Source: Piezodorus guildinii (taxonomy: Eukaryota; Arthropoda; Insecta; Hemiptera; Pentatomidae). From it: a DNA stretch of 64,000 bases. This document shows positions 1 to 13,066 of this stretch, one piece after another. Where the stretch lies: NCBI GenBank assembly GCA_023052935.1, contig CM041297.1:101195063-101259062 (forward strand), written 5' to 3'. The notes under the pieces are model-generated. The model did no database searches, was not told the DNA's origin, and saw nothing but the letters and a program-made list of their open reading frames with translations. Each line of letters starts with the position of its first letter. The stretch's first letter is position 1. The position numbers and the translations under genes are program-made.

Positions 1-2380
1 ACTTCAGTGTGACTACCAGCTAATATTGACCAAAATCGCGAGAGACATACGTGTAAACATCTAATGGTATGTTGTCGGCAAAACAGAAGGCTGTTACCCA
101 GCTTACGTCCACTGGATCTTCCATACACTGAATTATTGCAAAAATTGCAATTTTGATTTAAACAAGTGAAAATATGTACAAATAAAACTCTTAATCCATT
201 TCATTTGACGTCATGTAGCAAAGCTCTACCCGACTCTGTCGTCTTCCACGACCGCAAGCTCATGGTTTTCCATCTCCTCATTTCTATGTCGTATAGGAAG
301 TAAATAATACAAACTGTTTTGAATTATTTATTTTTGACTTATTTATTGTTGGAATTTATTGTATCTAAATAGAATGTGAGAAAAATACACTAATTTTCTT
401 TTTGATTATTCTTCATTATCTTAAGTCATTACATCATATATTAAATGATATATTATAAACATTATTTTTTCGAATTACTGAAGAGCAATTGCTATTCCAA
501 TTGCAATTGCTACCTGGTACCCAATACAATGGGCATGTGGCGAGATTATAATTGATTGGCACACAACCGCAAGATAATGGCATTCTTGCGGGCACCATGC
601 GGTGTCTAAGGCAGCCACAGTATCTACGTCCGACCATTCCCCACCCGCCCACCTGACCTTTTGGCTTACCATTACCCTTGTTCTGAAGTATTCTAAATAG
701 TTGAAAACAATGGGTTATTAACAAAATCTGATATGAAGAATATAAAAGACATTTAAGTCAGATGTCAATCCGGAGATAAGTTGATAAATGTTTTGATTTA
801 ACAGCATTATTATTTTCTGAGGTATCATAGCAGACACCACTCCAAAAGGACAATTTTCAAACGTCCTGATCTGCTTACTTGGAAATTCCGCGACTTTTCA
901 ACGGAAAGCCCCATAATGAAAGTGGATAATAACTTTTTTTTCCTCAGTAGATACAATTTCCCTTCTTATAAATAGCTACTCTGTTTTTTCAAGTTACTTC
1001 TGACTTAAACGCCAAAATTATTTGGCCTTCTCTATAACTTTCTTCAATTAGCCTCTTCCTGGCGTATGGTTCTAACTTAAATGCGGTGAGTTGAAGTATC
1101 TTTTTCCTAGATTTTACTTTTCCGCTGTTTTTCAATTCTCATCTTGAAAATTATAGGCGCTCAAATATGTATTATTATTTTTATGGGAAACAGGATGGTA
1201 GCTCTCAGCGCTACCAATCATACAGAAAAAAATCGCTAAGTTCATTGACAATTAAATAATATTTTTTGTTGTTATAAGTGATCGCAGAACATTGTAAGTT
1301 ACTAATTTAATATACATTTATTGTACTTAAGTTATTTACTTACCATGTAATGAAAGACGACGTCTGAGTATTTCTCATTCTTTAAAAAACATAAGCTTGA
1401 CAATGTACATAAGTATGCATTTTTAATTAAATTTTACTCTGTTAAAAATGCAAGAAACTTTGAAGCGTTTTGTATTGAGTTAATACTTTTTTAATGCGAG
1501 TTAGGCGACTTGCCAAAATAAGTTTAGCCCTTTAGTAGCTACGTACTCAGGAAGCAAGTAACTTGGTTACGGGTCATGACAAACGTAGCGAGTTAAATAA
1601 CTAAGTAAACCTTCGTTGCTTTTCTTTTATTTAGATAATATACGCGCTTATACCACATAAGTCTACAAAAACGGTACTTTATTGTAAAAAATAATAATCT
1701 GCTCTCCGTAACTGTTGTCTAAATAACATACTTCAATCAAATTCATCCTTTCATTGTTTGTAAATTGGTTAACAAAAAATCATGAGCTATATTTTAAGTT
1801 TTCTAAAATTCATCATTACAATAATTGCGATTTCATTTTACCTTTTTTAATTTTTTTATTTTCACTGTAAAAATAATTAGGGACATTCTAGAAATAGGTA
1901 AAAAAAAAATATGTAATGTAATTTATTTTATTATGTGAACAATTATTCCTCACACTGCTTAAGGTGGTATATAGGAAAAGATCAAATAAGTTACAGAAGT
2001 TTAGCTTTTATTTATTTATTTATTTTTTTTTAATTTGTGAAATAATTCGTAGGGAAATCAGTAATATGAACAATGGATGGTAAGACCCACCAAGGGGTTT
2101 ATTTGCTCACAAGAGAGAGATTCTTCAATTGTAAGTTAGTATAAATAATACACATTAGTTTCATTAGGTAACATCTACTAACGCTACGATCCTAAATACC
2201 TTATTGGGTTTCAGCATTTTAAATCTTAGTCAAAGTATCAAGGCAAATGTAGTTTTATTTTTGAGGATTTAACTGGTTATAGAATAATTTCATTCTGATC
2301 CCATCATGTCCTATATGTAATGGGTTAAGGATGTTTTATTTAAATCGGTCTGGAAGTACAGCATTAAACATATTAGAACT
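1..2380. other. AT-rich non-coding DNA
   Basis: No supportable gene. Short open frames at 434-724 on the minus strand have no recognisable domain. Stretches at 740-800 and 1500-1620 resemble 30216-30300 and 30800-30900, so an old shared repeat or segmental copy lies here. A (TA)n tract follows at about 2455-2501. Confidence 0.5.
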
Positions 2381-2388
2381 AAATGTAC

Positions 2389-2394
2389 TTTATT
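2389..2394 (-). terminator. Gene 1 polyadenylation signal
   Basis: AATAAA on the minus strand, about 195 nt past the predicted stop. The surrounding sequence (actttatttccaacaat) matches the 3' flank of gene 4, supporting a shared 3' UTR. Confidence 0.45.
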
Positions 2395-2455
2395 TCCAAC
2401 AATCCTTACAAAAAATATTTAATGAACTAATTATTTAACAAGTTAAAGTGTCCAA

Positions 2456-2486
<31 letters not shown>

Positions 2487-2588
2487 GTATATATATATAC
2501 ATAGTTATAAATAGAGGAGTGGATTTCCTTGATGATATGTTGATATATCTTCTTTTAAAAATAAAACATATAATCGTCTGCCTGCAAA

Positions 2589-4357
2589 TCAGTATCCAAA
2601 TATGTATATTTCCGGCTGTTCTGTAGTGGATCGGTGCGTTCTTGGATGTGGGTGAGGTTCAGGTTTGGGCTTTTCGGTTGATGGTCTATGTTCCGGTCCT
2701 TCGGTTGGTTTCGGATGGGGGTGTGGGTGCGGTCTTGGATGTGGGTGTGGTTTAGGTTTTGGCTTTTCGGTTGATGGTCTATGTTCAGGTCCTTCGGTTG
2801 GTTTTGGGTGGGGGTGGGGGTGTGGTCTTGGATGTGGGTGTGGTTTAGGTTTTGGCTTTTCGGTTGATGGTCTATGTTCAGGTCCTTCGGTTGGTTTTGG
2901 GTGGGTGGGGTGGGTTGGTGTGGGTTGTGGTCTTTGGGGATGTGGGTGGTGGGTTTAGGTTTTGGTTTTTTTTCGGTTGATGGTCTATGTTCAGGTCCTT
3001 CGGTTGGTTTTGGGTGGGGGTGCGGTTTCGGTTTAGGTTTAGGCTTTCCAGTGGGTTTCGGATGGGGGTTGGAATGGTGAAGTAGACGGAAATAATCTTC
3101 TAATCCTTCATTATCTTCCTGGCTTGAGAAATCTTGGTCATCATCATCTTCTTCGGGTGACCTTATGACTTCTTCTTCAGTTGGTCTTGGTTCAGGTTCT
3201 TCCGTTGTAACTGGGAATGGTGGGGGGCTAGGTCCAGGCTCTTCGGTGTCTTGGTCGGTCCTTCGTGGTCTTGAGGAGGGGATGGGTGTGGTCTAGGATG
3301 CGGGTGGGGTCTGGGATGGGGGTGTTTACGTGGTCCTGGGAATGGTCGTGTGCTAGATTCGGATTCTTCGGTTGATGGTCTTGGTTCTGGTCCTTCAGTT
3401 GGCCTTGGAGGAGGGGGTGGGTGGGGTCTGGGATGAGGATGTGAATGTGGTCCTGGGAATGGAGATGGGGGTAGGTGTCCCGGAAGTGGATCATCGTGTG
3501 GTCTTGGACGATGTGGTGGATGGGATCTTTGGTGTGGGAAGTATGGTCTAAAATGTTGTCCTCGATGAGGATGAGGGCGTGGAGGTAAATAATCCTCTTC
3601 TGATCCCTCTTCGTTTTCAAAGCTTGAGAAATCTGGTTCTTTGTCGTCTTCTTTAGAGCTAAATAATTCTCTATCGTCTAGTCTAGCCTGTGGATTTTCT
3701 TCATTTTGCAGTGTTGCCAATTGTTCCGATGGATAGGCCAGGACGCTTGCTGACCAGAGCACGGTCAGCGCCGCAATTACTGTTAAAAAAATTAGCTATA
3801 CAAATACAGGAAAAAATAGAGGACAGTAAACATATACAGAGATAATAGAATAGAATATATGTGTATGTGTATATAAATGAACCGTGAATATAGTTTGTTT
3901 GGTTGGTATCGGATGGTTAACTATCTATAGCAGTTTTGGTTAGTCATATGTATTTTTTTTTAAATATATTTATATAATAGCATTATAAAAAAGTTATATC
4001 ATGAAAAAAAGGATTAGTTCGCTCATGTGAGCATACATATTTCAGATACGTTGTTTTTATTTCCACTTGCTTATATATGGGCTATATAGTAAAAGAAAGT
4101 GTTGCGATCTTAAAAATTTAGTTAAGACTAAATGACCAAGTCGAGCAATAATTTCTGTGTAAGGTATTCTGTGTATGTGGTAAGTCTAACTCAAAAACTA
4201 GAAGTCGTTCGAAAATATTAAACTGTTGTTCACTCGATTTAGTTAAACTTTATATTTAATATTCTAAAATCTACTATATAGGTGTAAGAACAATTTAAAA
4301 TTGAAATTGTGAAACAAAAATCAATATGGTATACTTACATAGTATATGTAAACGCAT
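2589..4357 (-). CDS. Gene 1: secreted His/Pro-rich protein, type A (frame-broken)
   Basis: Exon 1 is 4339-4357 (MRLHIL plus one base, then donor GTAAGT). Exon 2 begins at 3779 after a TTTTTTAACAG acceptor. The join gives a hydrophobic signal peptide ending VLWSASVLA, then mature YPSEQLATLQ. The mature chain has an acidic SS.EDD..PDFSS block, then PHP/PRPHPHP repeats, then a second acidic block (E-E-E-V...DDDDQDFSSQED) and 93-bp repeats of the PSTEKPKPKPHPHPRPHPH type. The first frame stops at 3163, but matching peptide continues in two other frames (change near 3240, another near 2880-2955) to a TGA at 2589-2591 with tail STTEQPEIYIFGY. That tail matches gene 4, so I extend the gene to it. 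About 403 aa if whole. No cysteine-rich or enzymatic domain is seen; the role is unknown (an extracellular structural, salivary or adhesive role is inference). The breaks may be sequence errors or real. Confidence 0.72.
2660..3010 (-). repeat. 93-bp coding tandem repeat of gene 1
   Basis: The start point ttcggttgat recurs at 2673, 2766, 2859 and 2972. Two spacings are 93 bp (31 codons); the last is 113 bp, not a multiple of three, and coincides with one frame break of gene 1. The unit encodes alternating KPKPKPHPHPRPHPHPHPKPTEGPEHRPSTE-like peptide. Confidence 0.75.
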
Positions 4358-4387
4358 GACTGCTTCTCTTCGACTAGAACTTCTAAG

Positions 4388-4420
4388 TTTATATACTCGT
4401 TTTTTAGCTATCTTGAGTGT
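4388..4420 (-). promoter_or_regulatory. Gene 1 core promoter: TATA box and shared upstream box
   Basis: On the minus strand TATATAAAC (4388-4396) lies 31-39 nt before the ATG at 4357. The plus-strand box TATCTTGAGTGT is at 4409-4420. The same pair at the same spacing precedes the five paralogues, so it is probably functional. Confidence 0.65.
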
Positions 4421-5230
4421 CTTTTTTTATTTTATAATAGATTAGAGAAATAAATTGTTTTATAATTGAAAACAATATTTTGCAATGCATCTAAGTGGAT
4501 AGTATAAAACAAATAAACAACTGTGTTTACCTAGAATCATCCATTAGTCGAAACGATTGCACATTAAGAACAGATCATGCAAAATGCATTGCAGTTTCGT
4601 CGCATGTGTCACAAAAGAATCGATGTACTTTTCCTATAAATTGGGTGTTGCAAATTTTTATTTTTGTATTGTTGGAGCCATAGGCCGTGTGGATTCTTTT
4701 TATTTGCCTAATAGTTTCGGAGACCTCATGGCGATTCGTCAAGATACGTACTAGGGTAGGTTCGTCATTCCGCAAGGCAGCGCTACACGGGGAGAGTAGA
4801 GGTAGGTGAAAGCACATGTAATGTGAGTGCTTCTGAGTTCACGAATATACGAGAGAAGGGAAGGGATACATTTTTTTTTTTTTATAATTTCGAATTATTA
4901 CTTGAGAGAACCCTATATCATTGATTATTATTTTAAAAAATATTAAAAAATTAACAATTGTATAACATACACTATGAAGACATATTTTTCAAACAAAGAA
5001 AATCCATTTTAAGAAATTAAACATTGTTTATAATGAAAGTTAAATAAAAAAACGATCAATTTTTACATATTTTTTTCGTCCCTCCTTTTTTATCTTCGAG
5101 ATCCTTCATTTATTTATCAAACAGCACATTCAATAAAGAAAAAATATGTCATAACGGGAATTTACATAATAATAAATCTTCTTCTGCTCGAAATTATTTC
5201 AAGGTGTAATATACCTATACAAGGTGCCTT
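4421..5230. other. Upstream flank of gene 1 and AT-rich spacer
   Basis: Sequence at 4490-4620 (cattagtcgaaacgattgcac) matches the upstream flanks of genes 4 (40990-41030) and 5 (47310-47390), so the duplicated unit reaches at least 250 bp above the promoter. The rest is AT-rich with nothing recognised. Confidence 0.45.
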
Positions 5231-5261
5231 GAAGTTGCTTTTAGCATTAGGTGATTTGCCC

Positions 5262-5768
5262 TTAGTTGTTACAATTTGCGAATTGGAAGGAACCATTCGA
5301 ACCATTGGCTATCATAAATGTTGGGGTTGAGTTCAGACTGTAGAGTCCAGATTCCTTCACTCGGCTGTAACGTCGACCAAGAAGGTAGTGCCTTGCCACC
5401 TCCAGGGCCTGGGTGGTGGTATCATGTCCCTGAAGAGAGGGTTCCCACAGGTCTTCAACCCATTCAAAGAACTTGATGTCCCTCCGGCCTATAAACTTAG
5501 GAACCCGAGGGTAGCTGGAGCACTTCACAGATTGGGTGTTTCCTGCTGCTTGGAGCGAGATTCCTTTGACTATCCACCGAAGGACAGGGTTCTGGAAGCT
5601 CTGCAGTCTCTGAAGAGTAGGTGGCGAAGCACCGGCGCACCATAGATAAGATTGGATCTTATGATGGCCTTGTAAATCTCTAATTTTAGGTGAAGCAAGA
5701 GCTGTGGTGAGATCAGCAGATGCTTGAGCCTGTAATAATATGAGAGGCTCAAGTTTTATAGAAAACAC
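5262..5768 (-). mobile_element. Non-LTR retrotransposon fragment (RT C-terminal region)
   Basis: An open frame on the minus strand and an overlapping frame carry KAIIRSNLIYGAPVLR, the typical region after the reverse-transcriptase palm in Jockey/I-like elements, followed by a tail resembling the C-terminus of such ORF2 proteins. No catalytic motif is retained and the frame shifts, so it is dead. Confidence 0.55.
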
Positions 5769-5769
5769 A

Positions 5770-6990
5770 TTTCTAATGAATTAAAAGTGTGTGTAGGTAT
5801 ACTATTTCACTATAACTGACATGTATATTCACTTCAGTTACTGATTAATCACTCCATAGATACCCTTAGTATATTTTTATGACAGATAATGTCATCTATT
5901 AATTATTGTACGTCATTTTCAAAATGTTATTTCACTGTTAAAACATGAATATAAGAACATGAAATGACCGGTCACCTGAAAATAGTCGCATGTTTAATAA
6001 CCGAAACCATGAATCTTAAAAATAATTTATTTTACTTTCAGTATATTCTTATTCATGTAAATAATTAAGGGGAAATGACTATTATAATAATTTTACTTTT
6101 AATCATTTTAAAAGAAATTTACCAAAACCTGTTGGCGAAGATACAAGCTTTCTTCATTACGAGTAAACAAAAAGAATAAAATTAAATTTCTTGGAAAGTT
6201 ATGAGTGTTTATTCAGATATTGTGATTTTATAATTACATAAAAAAAGTTTTTCTTTTGTAAAAGGAAGAATAATCGTGTTTATATATAGTGTTCAGCCTA
6301 GCAATTGGTTGTTCTTGATACGGTGTGATTCCTTACTGTGCTGAAGTACATAAACCTAAGATGCTTCATGAACTGTATGTATTTGTGACACATGTTTATA
6401 TATATTTATATATCAGTGGGTGTGCATACATATGACCCTCAACCCTACACTTTAGACTGGTTGCCCTCATTTAATAACGTTGGATTGTCATAGAAGTGGT
6501 TGGTACCCCAGACACCGTTATCAGCGAGGGGTATCTCCTTATCTTGGCCGACCAATAAGGCTCGACCTAAGCCGCCCCATGTATTTTTCAACAGGGCTGT
6601 GGGACCCAGGCTCCTCTTGTTTTATTTAAGTTCCCTTCTTCACTTTATCCGTCCACTAAGACCGCTCTGTTTTTCACTTAGCTCTTTTCGCTTCCCGTTT
6701 TTCGGAATTGGTTGGGGCTTTTTCCTCAATAAAGTAAGGTATACCTGTCTGCTCTAGGTCATGATTATTCTCAGCATCCTCCAAATTTAGTGTTTTTCTT
6801 GGTAACTTTCAACAACTGAAGATACCTGAAGTTAATGCTGATCTTAATGGATGAGTATTATATTAATAATGCTTTAATCTCTTTGTAGCTTCCGAATTAA
6901 CAGTTAAGTTTACATTTTAGACAAGCACCTTTCATGCTTTTACAATCTATCCTGAAATATGGTTAAATCTAATTTTCGATATCCACTTTA
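5770..6990. other. AT-rich spacer with a GC-richer unidentified insert
   Basis: 5770-6400 shows nothing. 6420-6770 is visibly less AT-rich (accccagacaccgttatcag, ggccgaccaataaggctcg) and is probably a transposon piece, but I cannot assign it. Confidence 0.3.
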
Positions 6991-7007
6991 AAATAGAATT
7001 AGCTCTG

Positions 7008-7195
7008 ATTTAGACTGGGTTAGTAAATAGTACATTTATAAAATTGTGAATTCGAGTCCCAGTCCACCCGGATTTTTCAAGCATTAAAATTAAAAAGAAA
7101 CTCACTCACAGCCATCTTCCCATGGGTGAGGCCCATCAGCCAATGAGCGTAACTCACCAAAATAGGTTTAATTAAAGGAGAGATGACCCTACCCT
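7008..7195 (+). mobile_element. Possible tRNA-derived SINE
   Basis: A B-box-like GAATTCGAGTCCC at about 7048-7060 is preceded by an A-box-like TAGACTGGGTTAG, and followed by a non-tRNA body (gatgaccctaccctaac). No target duplication was found, so this is tentative. Confidence 0.35.
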
Positions 7196-7369
7196 AACAT
7201 AACAATCATCGCTAATTACATTGTCTCCAAAAACATTTGTTGTGCTAACAGAAAAAAAAGTATACATTAAAAAAAGTTAAGGAATTATTAAATTAAGTTT
7301 GATTTAAACCTGTTTTTTATTAAATAATAATCTATTATATTATTATCCACATCAATCAGATTTATCTGC

Positions 7370-7560
7370 TTTTGATCACTCTCCATTAATTTTTACAATT
7401 ACGTGTATAAGATAAGAATTTTTACTAATTGTTTTAGCTTTCCTACGGTATATTGTACATTACTTGCTGATTGTTAAGTATCGATAAAAATTGATCAATA
7501 AGTGAATCGATTAAAATTTCATCTTTTTAGCAAATATTTGCAAAAGTTGCTTAACAAATA
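7370..7560 (-). repeat. Fragment of a dispersed repeat (short, reverse)
   Basis: agctttcctacggtatattgt is the reverse complement, with few changes, of a block in the dispersed repeat at 63070-63110 and 52970. Only about 190 bp remain. Confidence 0.4.
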
Positions 7561-7599
7561 TTTCCACACATTTCAAGAGATACTTTAAAGATGTTGAAA

Positions 7600-9660
7600 C
7601 CGTTTTGTCAACTTTTGCGACTCATTTGTTGTTCATGTTATGTAGATAAACTGTTCATTATATATATATATATAATATATACTATAATATATATAATCAT
7701 TATTATTATAATATATATTATATATATCAGTAAAAACATAAATAACTATAGACTACACAAATTACTATATAAAATATAGGATTGTGTAATATTTTCGCAC
7801 GTTTTTAATGGTATAAAAGTTATACATTTATCAAATTAATACTTTTTGAATAAAAATTTTACCATTTTTAACTTGTCTGATTTGGTATCATTCTAGTTTT
7901 GCACTAATGAAGGTCTCACAATCAATGATGCCGGTCTGAGTTCTCTTGTGGGCCCAAGAGGTTGGTGTGCACGGGTATGGTTTCCTCGGATAATGGCTGT
8001 ACTGGTTTTTCCTTTTTAAGTTTTTCGTGTATCCGGATTCTAACAGCCTTATAGTTATCTTTAATTTTTCCTGATAGCACATATTAATGATCACTGCTGT
8101 AACCCTGGTGTATTACGGTTTCTTTTAAGTCACATAGGAATTCATTTCATTTTTAAGGAGATTCGTGATATTTAATTTGGATCGACGATCTGTAAGGCAT
8201 TTTTTGGCATTAACTAATATCCTTTAGATCCTCTGCATTGTTTGTGAATCCTCTATATTGGCATCGTTTGACATCAGAAACAGACGTCGATAGTAAATTA
8301 AATTGTCAACATTTAAAGCCGTTTCTTTAAAGTGTTTACTTGCATTTTTTTTCGGCTTGTCCTTGTTGATTTCTGATTCTTCTCGTTTATATTCTCTTTT
8401 CTATTAATTTTATACTCATCTAATCAACGCCTATTAAGTATTTTGTATATATTAAATAAAATATATTTAACATTAATTGATGAGAACATTTTATCTTTAG
8501 TATTTGTATTACTCATAGTAAAGAACAAGGAAACAATTAAACAATGCTATTCTTAAAATTTAGATAACGTATGTAGAAAAATAAGAAGAGTTAAGGTGGC
8601 TTTTCCTTCCTACCGTCGCAAGTAGTTCCTGGCATCTTTCCTTGACCAAGTTATCCGATCCCGCGGTCCATCATACATCCCTGATCTCTTACTATTCACG
8701 TACTCAATCCATTCCCCCAACACTGAGATGCGGTCTTCTGATTTGTATATTACGTCCTATCAAACTGCTACTTTCGATAAATCTTCCGTATGGTACACTA
8801 TTTCTTCTCATATGCGTAATGTTAACACCCTTCCAACTTTAAAATCCCGTCCATCCCGTTACTTCCTGTCCATAAAATTTCAAAAAAATTTTGAGTGAAC
8901 GTGTTTCTAAAAAATATGTAAATAGAAAAATGTTATAGAAGTGTTTTGCAATTCGTTATTTATTTTTATCTTTGTTACAACTAAATAAAAACTGTATTTA
9001 AGTTTTTAGTCGAGGTTATTTATATTAACATGATTATTTATTTATTTTTTTCATTTGTTTATCATCATTTTTATGCTTTATTTTTTAAAATATTTAGTTT
9101 TCGAAGCTATATTTTTATTTATTATATTTTTCATTTTCTTGTCATTTATATTATTTTTTTATTGTATTATTATTATTATCTTTTATATTTTTTTAAATTC
9201 TTATTCTATGCAATAAATCCTACATTATTGAATTTTGTATTATTCTAAAATTATAAAAAAAAATATTAATATTAAAAAAAGAAATGATTATCATTCACGG
9301 CATATCAGTATTTGAATCAATGCCTGCCTTATGCTTTCCTCCTCCGTGAAAGCGTTCGGTGAAATATGGATCTACAGATGGTGGTAGGCTTTGCAAATGC
9401 CTAAATATCGTCCCCTAACTGACCACTAGCCGCAGGATGGATTACTTTAGGGTATATTTCAGCTGGAAATAAAGGACGTTTCTGTAATACAATCCGGCCC
9501 GTCGACAATGCCACAACCCTTTGACGGCTGAGGTTGGCATCCTGCCCCTCGAGTGTCAAACTGTGTTCCAACCAGATCAGACCGTCCCTTTATACCAAAA
9601 GAGAAACAATATTGTTTCGGAGAGCTTTGTTGTTTATGCCTTTTTGGTCCTTAGAGATGG
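7600..9660. other. AT-rich spacer, no gene seen
   Basis: Contains (TA) runs at 7657-7730, T-rich open frames of very biased composition (9030-9248), and a GC-richer patch at 9300-9600 of unknown origin. None has a recognisable domain. Confidence 0.4.
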
Positions 9661-10700
9661 ACGGATTAATGTTATGCTATGTTTTTGACCGACTGCTTTT
9701 CTAAGGCAGCGGTAATCTCATACCAGTATTAATTATTATATTTAATGTATTTAAATATAATACTTTTTCGGCCCCGGGCCTTACCCTACCGCGGATGTTC
9801 CTGAAAGCTTTGGTAGTTCGATAATATTTCCATTATTCAAAAAGGGGGATAAGACTGTTGTGAGTAACTACAGGGGAATCGCCTTCTCGGATTCTATTGC
9901 CAAATTGTTTACTGGCTTAATGCTAAAGAGAATAACTGAATGGGTAAATAATAATAACGCACTCTGTGAATACCAGGCGGGATTTAGAGCCGGATATTCT
10001 ACTATTGACAATATTTTCTCATTAATGAATATTATAAAAATTAAAACATCGTTAAAAGGAGGCAAGCTTTACTGTTTTTTTATCGACCTTAAATCGGCAT
10101 TCGATTCATTAGATAGAAATGCCTTATATTATAAGTTATACGCCCGAGGGATATCTTCAAAATTTATCACAATACTTCAGGGTTTATACCACAATACAAC
10201 AGCTCGTGTATGGACATCTCAATGAAAAGTACAAGTAAAACAATGTTACAATGAAAAGTTACCTTCTGAAACTATGTCGGCTGGCGGAGATGGAAATTGT
10301 CTCAGGCGTCCCTTCTGGACTCTTAGACCCCCCAACAGACCTCTATCGAATTTATGCTTCTTCTGTCTCCTATTCTTGTAGATGGAACTCGATTCTTCTC
10401 TCGCTGAACTTCACATGACTTCTCTGGTTCTCCATTCTCGTCATTATCACCTCTATCCCCTTTCTTTTCAAAAATACTATATTTTGGAATCTCCTCGGTG
10501 ATCATAACAAAGGAAGCGGGGCTGATATGGAATTGCCCCAAGTCTGTACTCCTGCAGGCTAGTAGCTGGGGTCTAGGAAGTTCAAGGGGTGACGCGGTGT
10601 GCCCATTGGACATTCAAGGGAGGTAGGTAAACGCCTTTTGAACTTTTGCTGACAAAGGCTTGCAAACATTTACTTGATTAGTAAAAAAATATTTAATAAT
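9660..10700 (+). mobile_element. Non-LTR retrotransposon remnant with RT fragment
   Basis: From 9800 a frame reads PLFKKGDK..V.NYRGIAFSD, then QAGFRAGYSTIDNIF and YCFFIDLKSAFDSLDRNALY up to 10225. These are fingers and palm motifs of reverse transcriptase, including the FIDLKSAFD motif with the first catalytic aspartate; the YADD region is missing. Flanks 9673-9712 and 10250-10660 recur at 53833-53870 and 54150-54500, so the RT piece sits in a repeated element. Confidence 0.7.
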
Positions 10701-10951
10701 GAACTTACTCCCCCCATCATCCTCAATATATAACAGTTATAAAGAATGTTTTATCATTATTATTCTACTTCATCTCTTTGTTTATTAATTGTAAGATATA
10801 TTTATTTGGCTAATGTCAAAAGAATGCATGGAAGCTTTATTTGATGGCCGATGAACTATAATGAGCGTAAACTACTACTTCGCTGATAAAGCCATGAAAC
10901 AATGGAATGATTATGCACTTGTAAAATACACAATCATTTTGGAATTGGCCA

Positions 10952-11067
<116 letters not shown>

Positions 11068-11234
11068 TCAAAGTGTTTTAACAGTGGAAGTAGAAATTAA
11101 AATGAAGCTAGTATTTATTTATGGTCGAAAGAAAAATGTTTTAATCTACTTTCTGGATCTAAGGTGTAGATTAATGTTTTATAGAATATTTTAGTAAATA
11201 TTGTTAAACAACCATTACTTTTGTTATGTTTAAA

Positions 11235-11870
11235 GAAAAAAAAAATCTGGTGCGCAGAACACACGACTTTATCTTTCCTCCGTTGTTAAGACCAATTTAA
11301 GAATTTCCAAATACAGGTTAATGAATTAAGGTTGAAAAAAATGGTTAAGAATTAATTATATCGAGTTTCCATAGAAACACGTGTTTTATTAAATAATATA
11401 TTATATCATTTCCCCCAAAAATCAGTTAGTTTTATCGGTTTCTTTATCATTAACTTTCACGATTTTACGTATATTTTTTCTTCTTCTTTAAATCTTTTGC
11501 TTTCCATCGGTATATTATACATCTATATTACCGTTTTCTCTTTCACTTAGTTATCAAATTAGTTCATCTTATATAATTTGCTTTTTTTATTCTTTCTTTT
11601 TTTTTTATGAATGCTAACAAGATGACATTGTTAATTTTTTCGAATCTAACATAGTTGTCTTAAATATAAAATTTTAGTTTTGTAAGGCTTTTTGTTTTTT
11701 TTGCTAGACTTACTCAAGACGTATTCCGTATACACACAGACCTTTTAGTGTGACTTGGTCATTTGAACCCTAAATATTTTTTTCAGTTGAAAACTCGAAG
11801 TGTGATAATTTTTGACGATCGCAATACTTTCCATTAATATATACACATTCTATATATAGGTAAGTGAAAG
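11235..11870 (-). repeat. Dispersed repeat copy, reverse orientation
   Basis: Starts with tctggtgcgcagaacacacgact (reverse of the tail at 53225) and ends tataggtaagtgaaag (reverse of the head ctttcacttacctata at 62451). Internal blocks also match. It defines both ends of the family. Confidence 0.6.
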
Positions 11871-12129
11871 TAAAATTTATGAAGTAAAAATAATTGTAAA
11901 ATAAATATGCTCATTAAGAAACTGTACATATTACCTGTCCTTTACTACTTACTTAAACTTAAATTAGGTATACAAAGTATATAACCAGGTAAAGTACTGC
12001 TATAGTAAATGTTTTCGTATACAAACTTTTGATAGAAATACATGTTAGAAGCTTCTCCTATTCCAAATAACCAAGATTCTCAAGATGGTCAGTTCTCTGT
12101 AGTAACTTGCTTTGAAAATAGAAAAGTAC

Positions 12130-12650
12130 GAAATTCAAATTACTGGTGCTTTATTACTCAATAAATCAAAAACTATTACTCATTCCTCATTATCCAGTTT
12201 TACCTCAGTGATAGATCCTTTAAAATCGATCAAAATAGGCTCTTTCTATCTCTTTTTTCTTATACTGCTAGTGTTTGTTGGCAAGGCAGTATTCTAGGAC
12301 ACCCACTTTCTGGGGTCTATTCCAATTTTTGAATTTATACGTTTGCTAATTATACTTGTATATTACCAGTCAATGGCAATGCTATCATTCACTCTCACAT
12401 CCTTAAAGTATGGTGTCAAAATTGAAAAAAAAACTTTAATAAATACAACCAAATAACATTTACCCTTTCTCACAAAACTATAATTACCTGCACGACAGTA
12501 TCCTCAAATACCAATATTTGTATAATGGTAATATTTCGCTTTTCTCAGTTGAACAAATCCGATACCTTGGACTCCATCTGGATTCCTCACACAAGACTGA
12601 AACGAAGACAAACTGCTCACCGTATTTGGCTTTTCACTAAATGCCTTACA
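12130..12650 (+). mobile_element. Jockey-like non-LTR RT fragment
   Basis: Peptide pieces such as YLSDRSFKI, GSILGHPL and EQIRYLGLHLD, spread over frames, match the RT region of the copies at 42.3-43.7 and 54.9-55.5 kb. Internal deletions and stops; inactive. Confidence 0.5.
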
Positions 12651-12888
12651 TTTTTCTAAATTATTAAAGTAATGTTCTGTTGAAAATTTTATTTTGTTAA
12701 GTTAAATTTTTCAATTGTTTTTCTTCTAGAATAACTTCATATACATTTTTTATATATTGTAGAAACAGAAGATTTATTTAATTAAATACCCCTTTAAGGA
12801 ATACAGATTGCCAACTAAGTCGTTATATTAATAGGATATAATGTAGTTTTCAGTTTAGAAAATTAAGATAAGAAATCAGATAACAAGC

Positions 12889-12894
12889 TTTATT
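12889..12894 (-). terminator. Gene 2 polyadenylation signal
   Basis: AATAAAGCTT on the minus strand about 175 nt after the stop. Gene 6 has the same AATAAAGCTT at the equivalent place. Confidence 0.5.
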
Positions 12895-13066
12895 TGCATT
12901 CCAAATGACATCTGTGAAGTTTTTATCAACGTTAACTATCACATTAAAGTATTACAATCAACTAATTATATAACTACAAATTTCGGGGTTTCTTCTAAAT
13001 TATACTTATTATGTTTTACTGTCATTCAGACGTTATAACATCCTTCTGTAGGTCTTAGTAGAGGTC

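Noticed and set aside
434..724. Two overlapping minus-strand frames with a Gly/Trp-rich stretch
   Set aside because: No recognised domain or splice and promoter signal; probably a transposon piece or chance.
2665..3080. Plus-strand Gly/Cys-rich frame (GFGWGCGCGLG)
   Set aside because: Antisense of the 93-bp PHP repeats of gene 1.
3163..3260. Extra intron in gene 1 to explain the frame change
   Set aside because: Matching peptide continues directly across the change with no GT-AG pair removing a sensible segment; a one-base indel is simpler.
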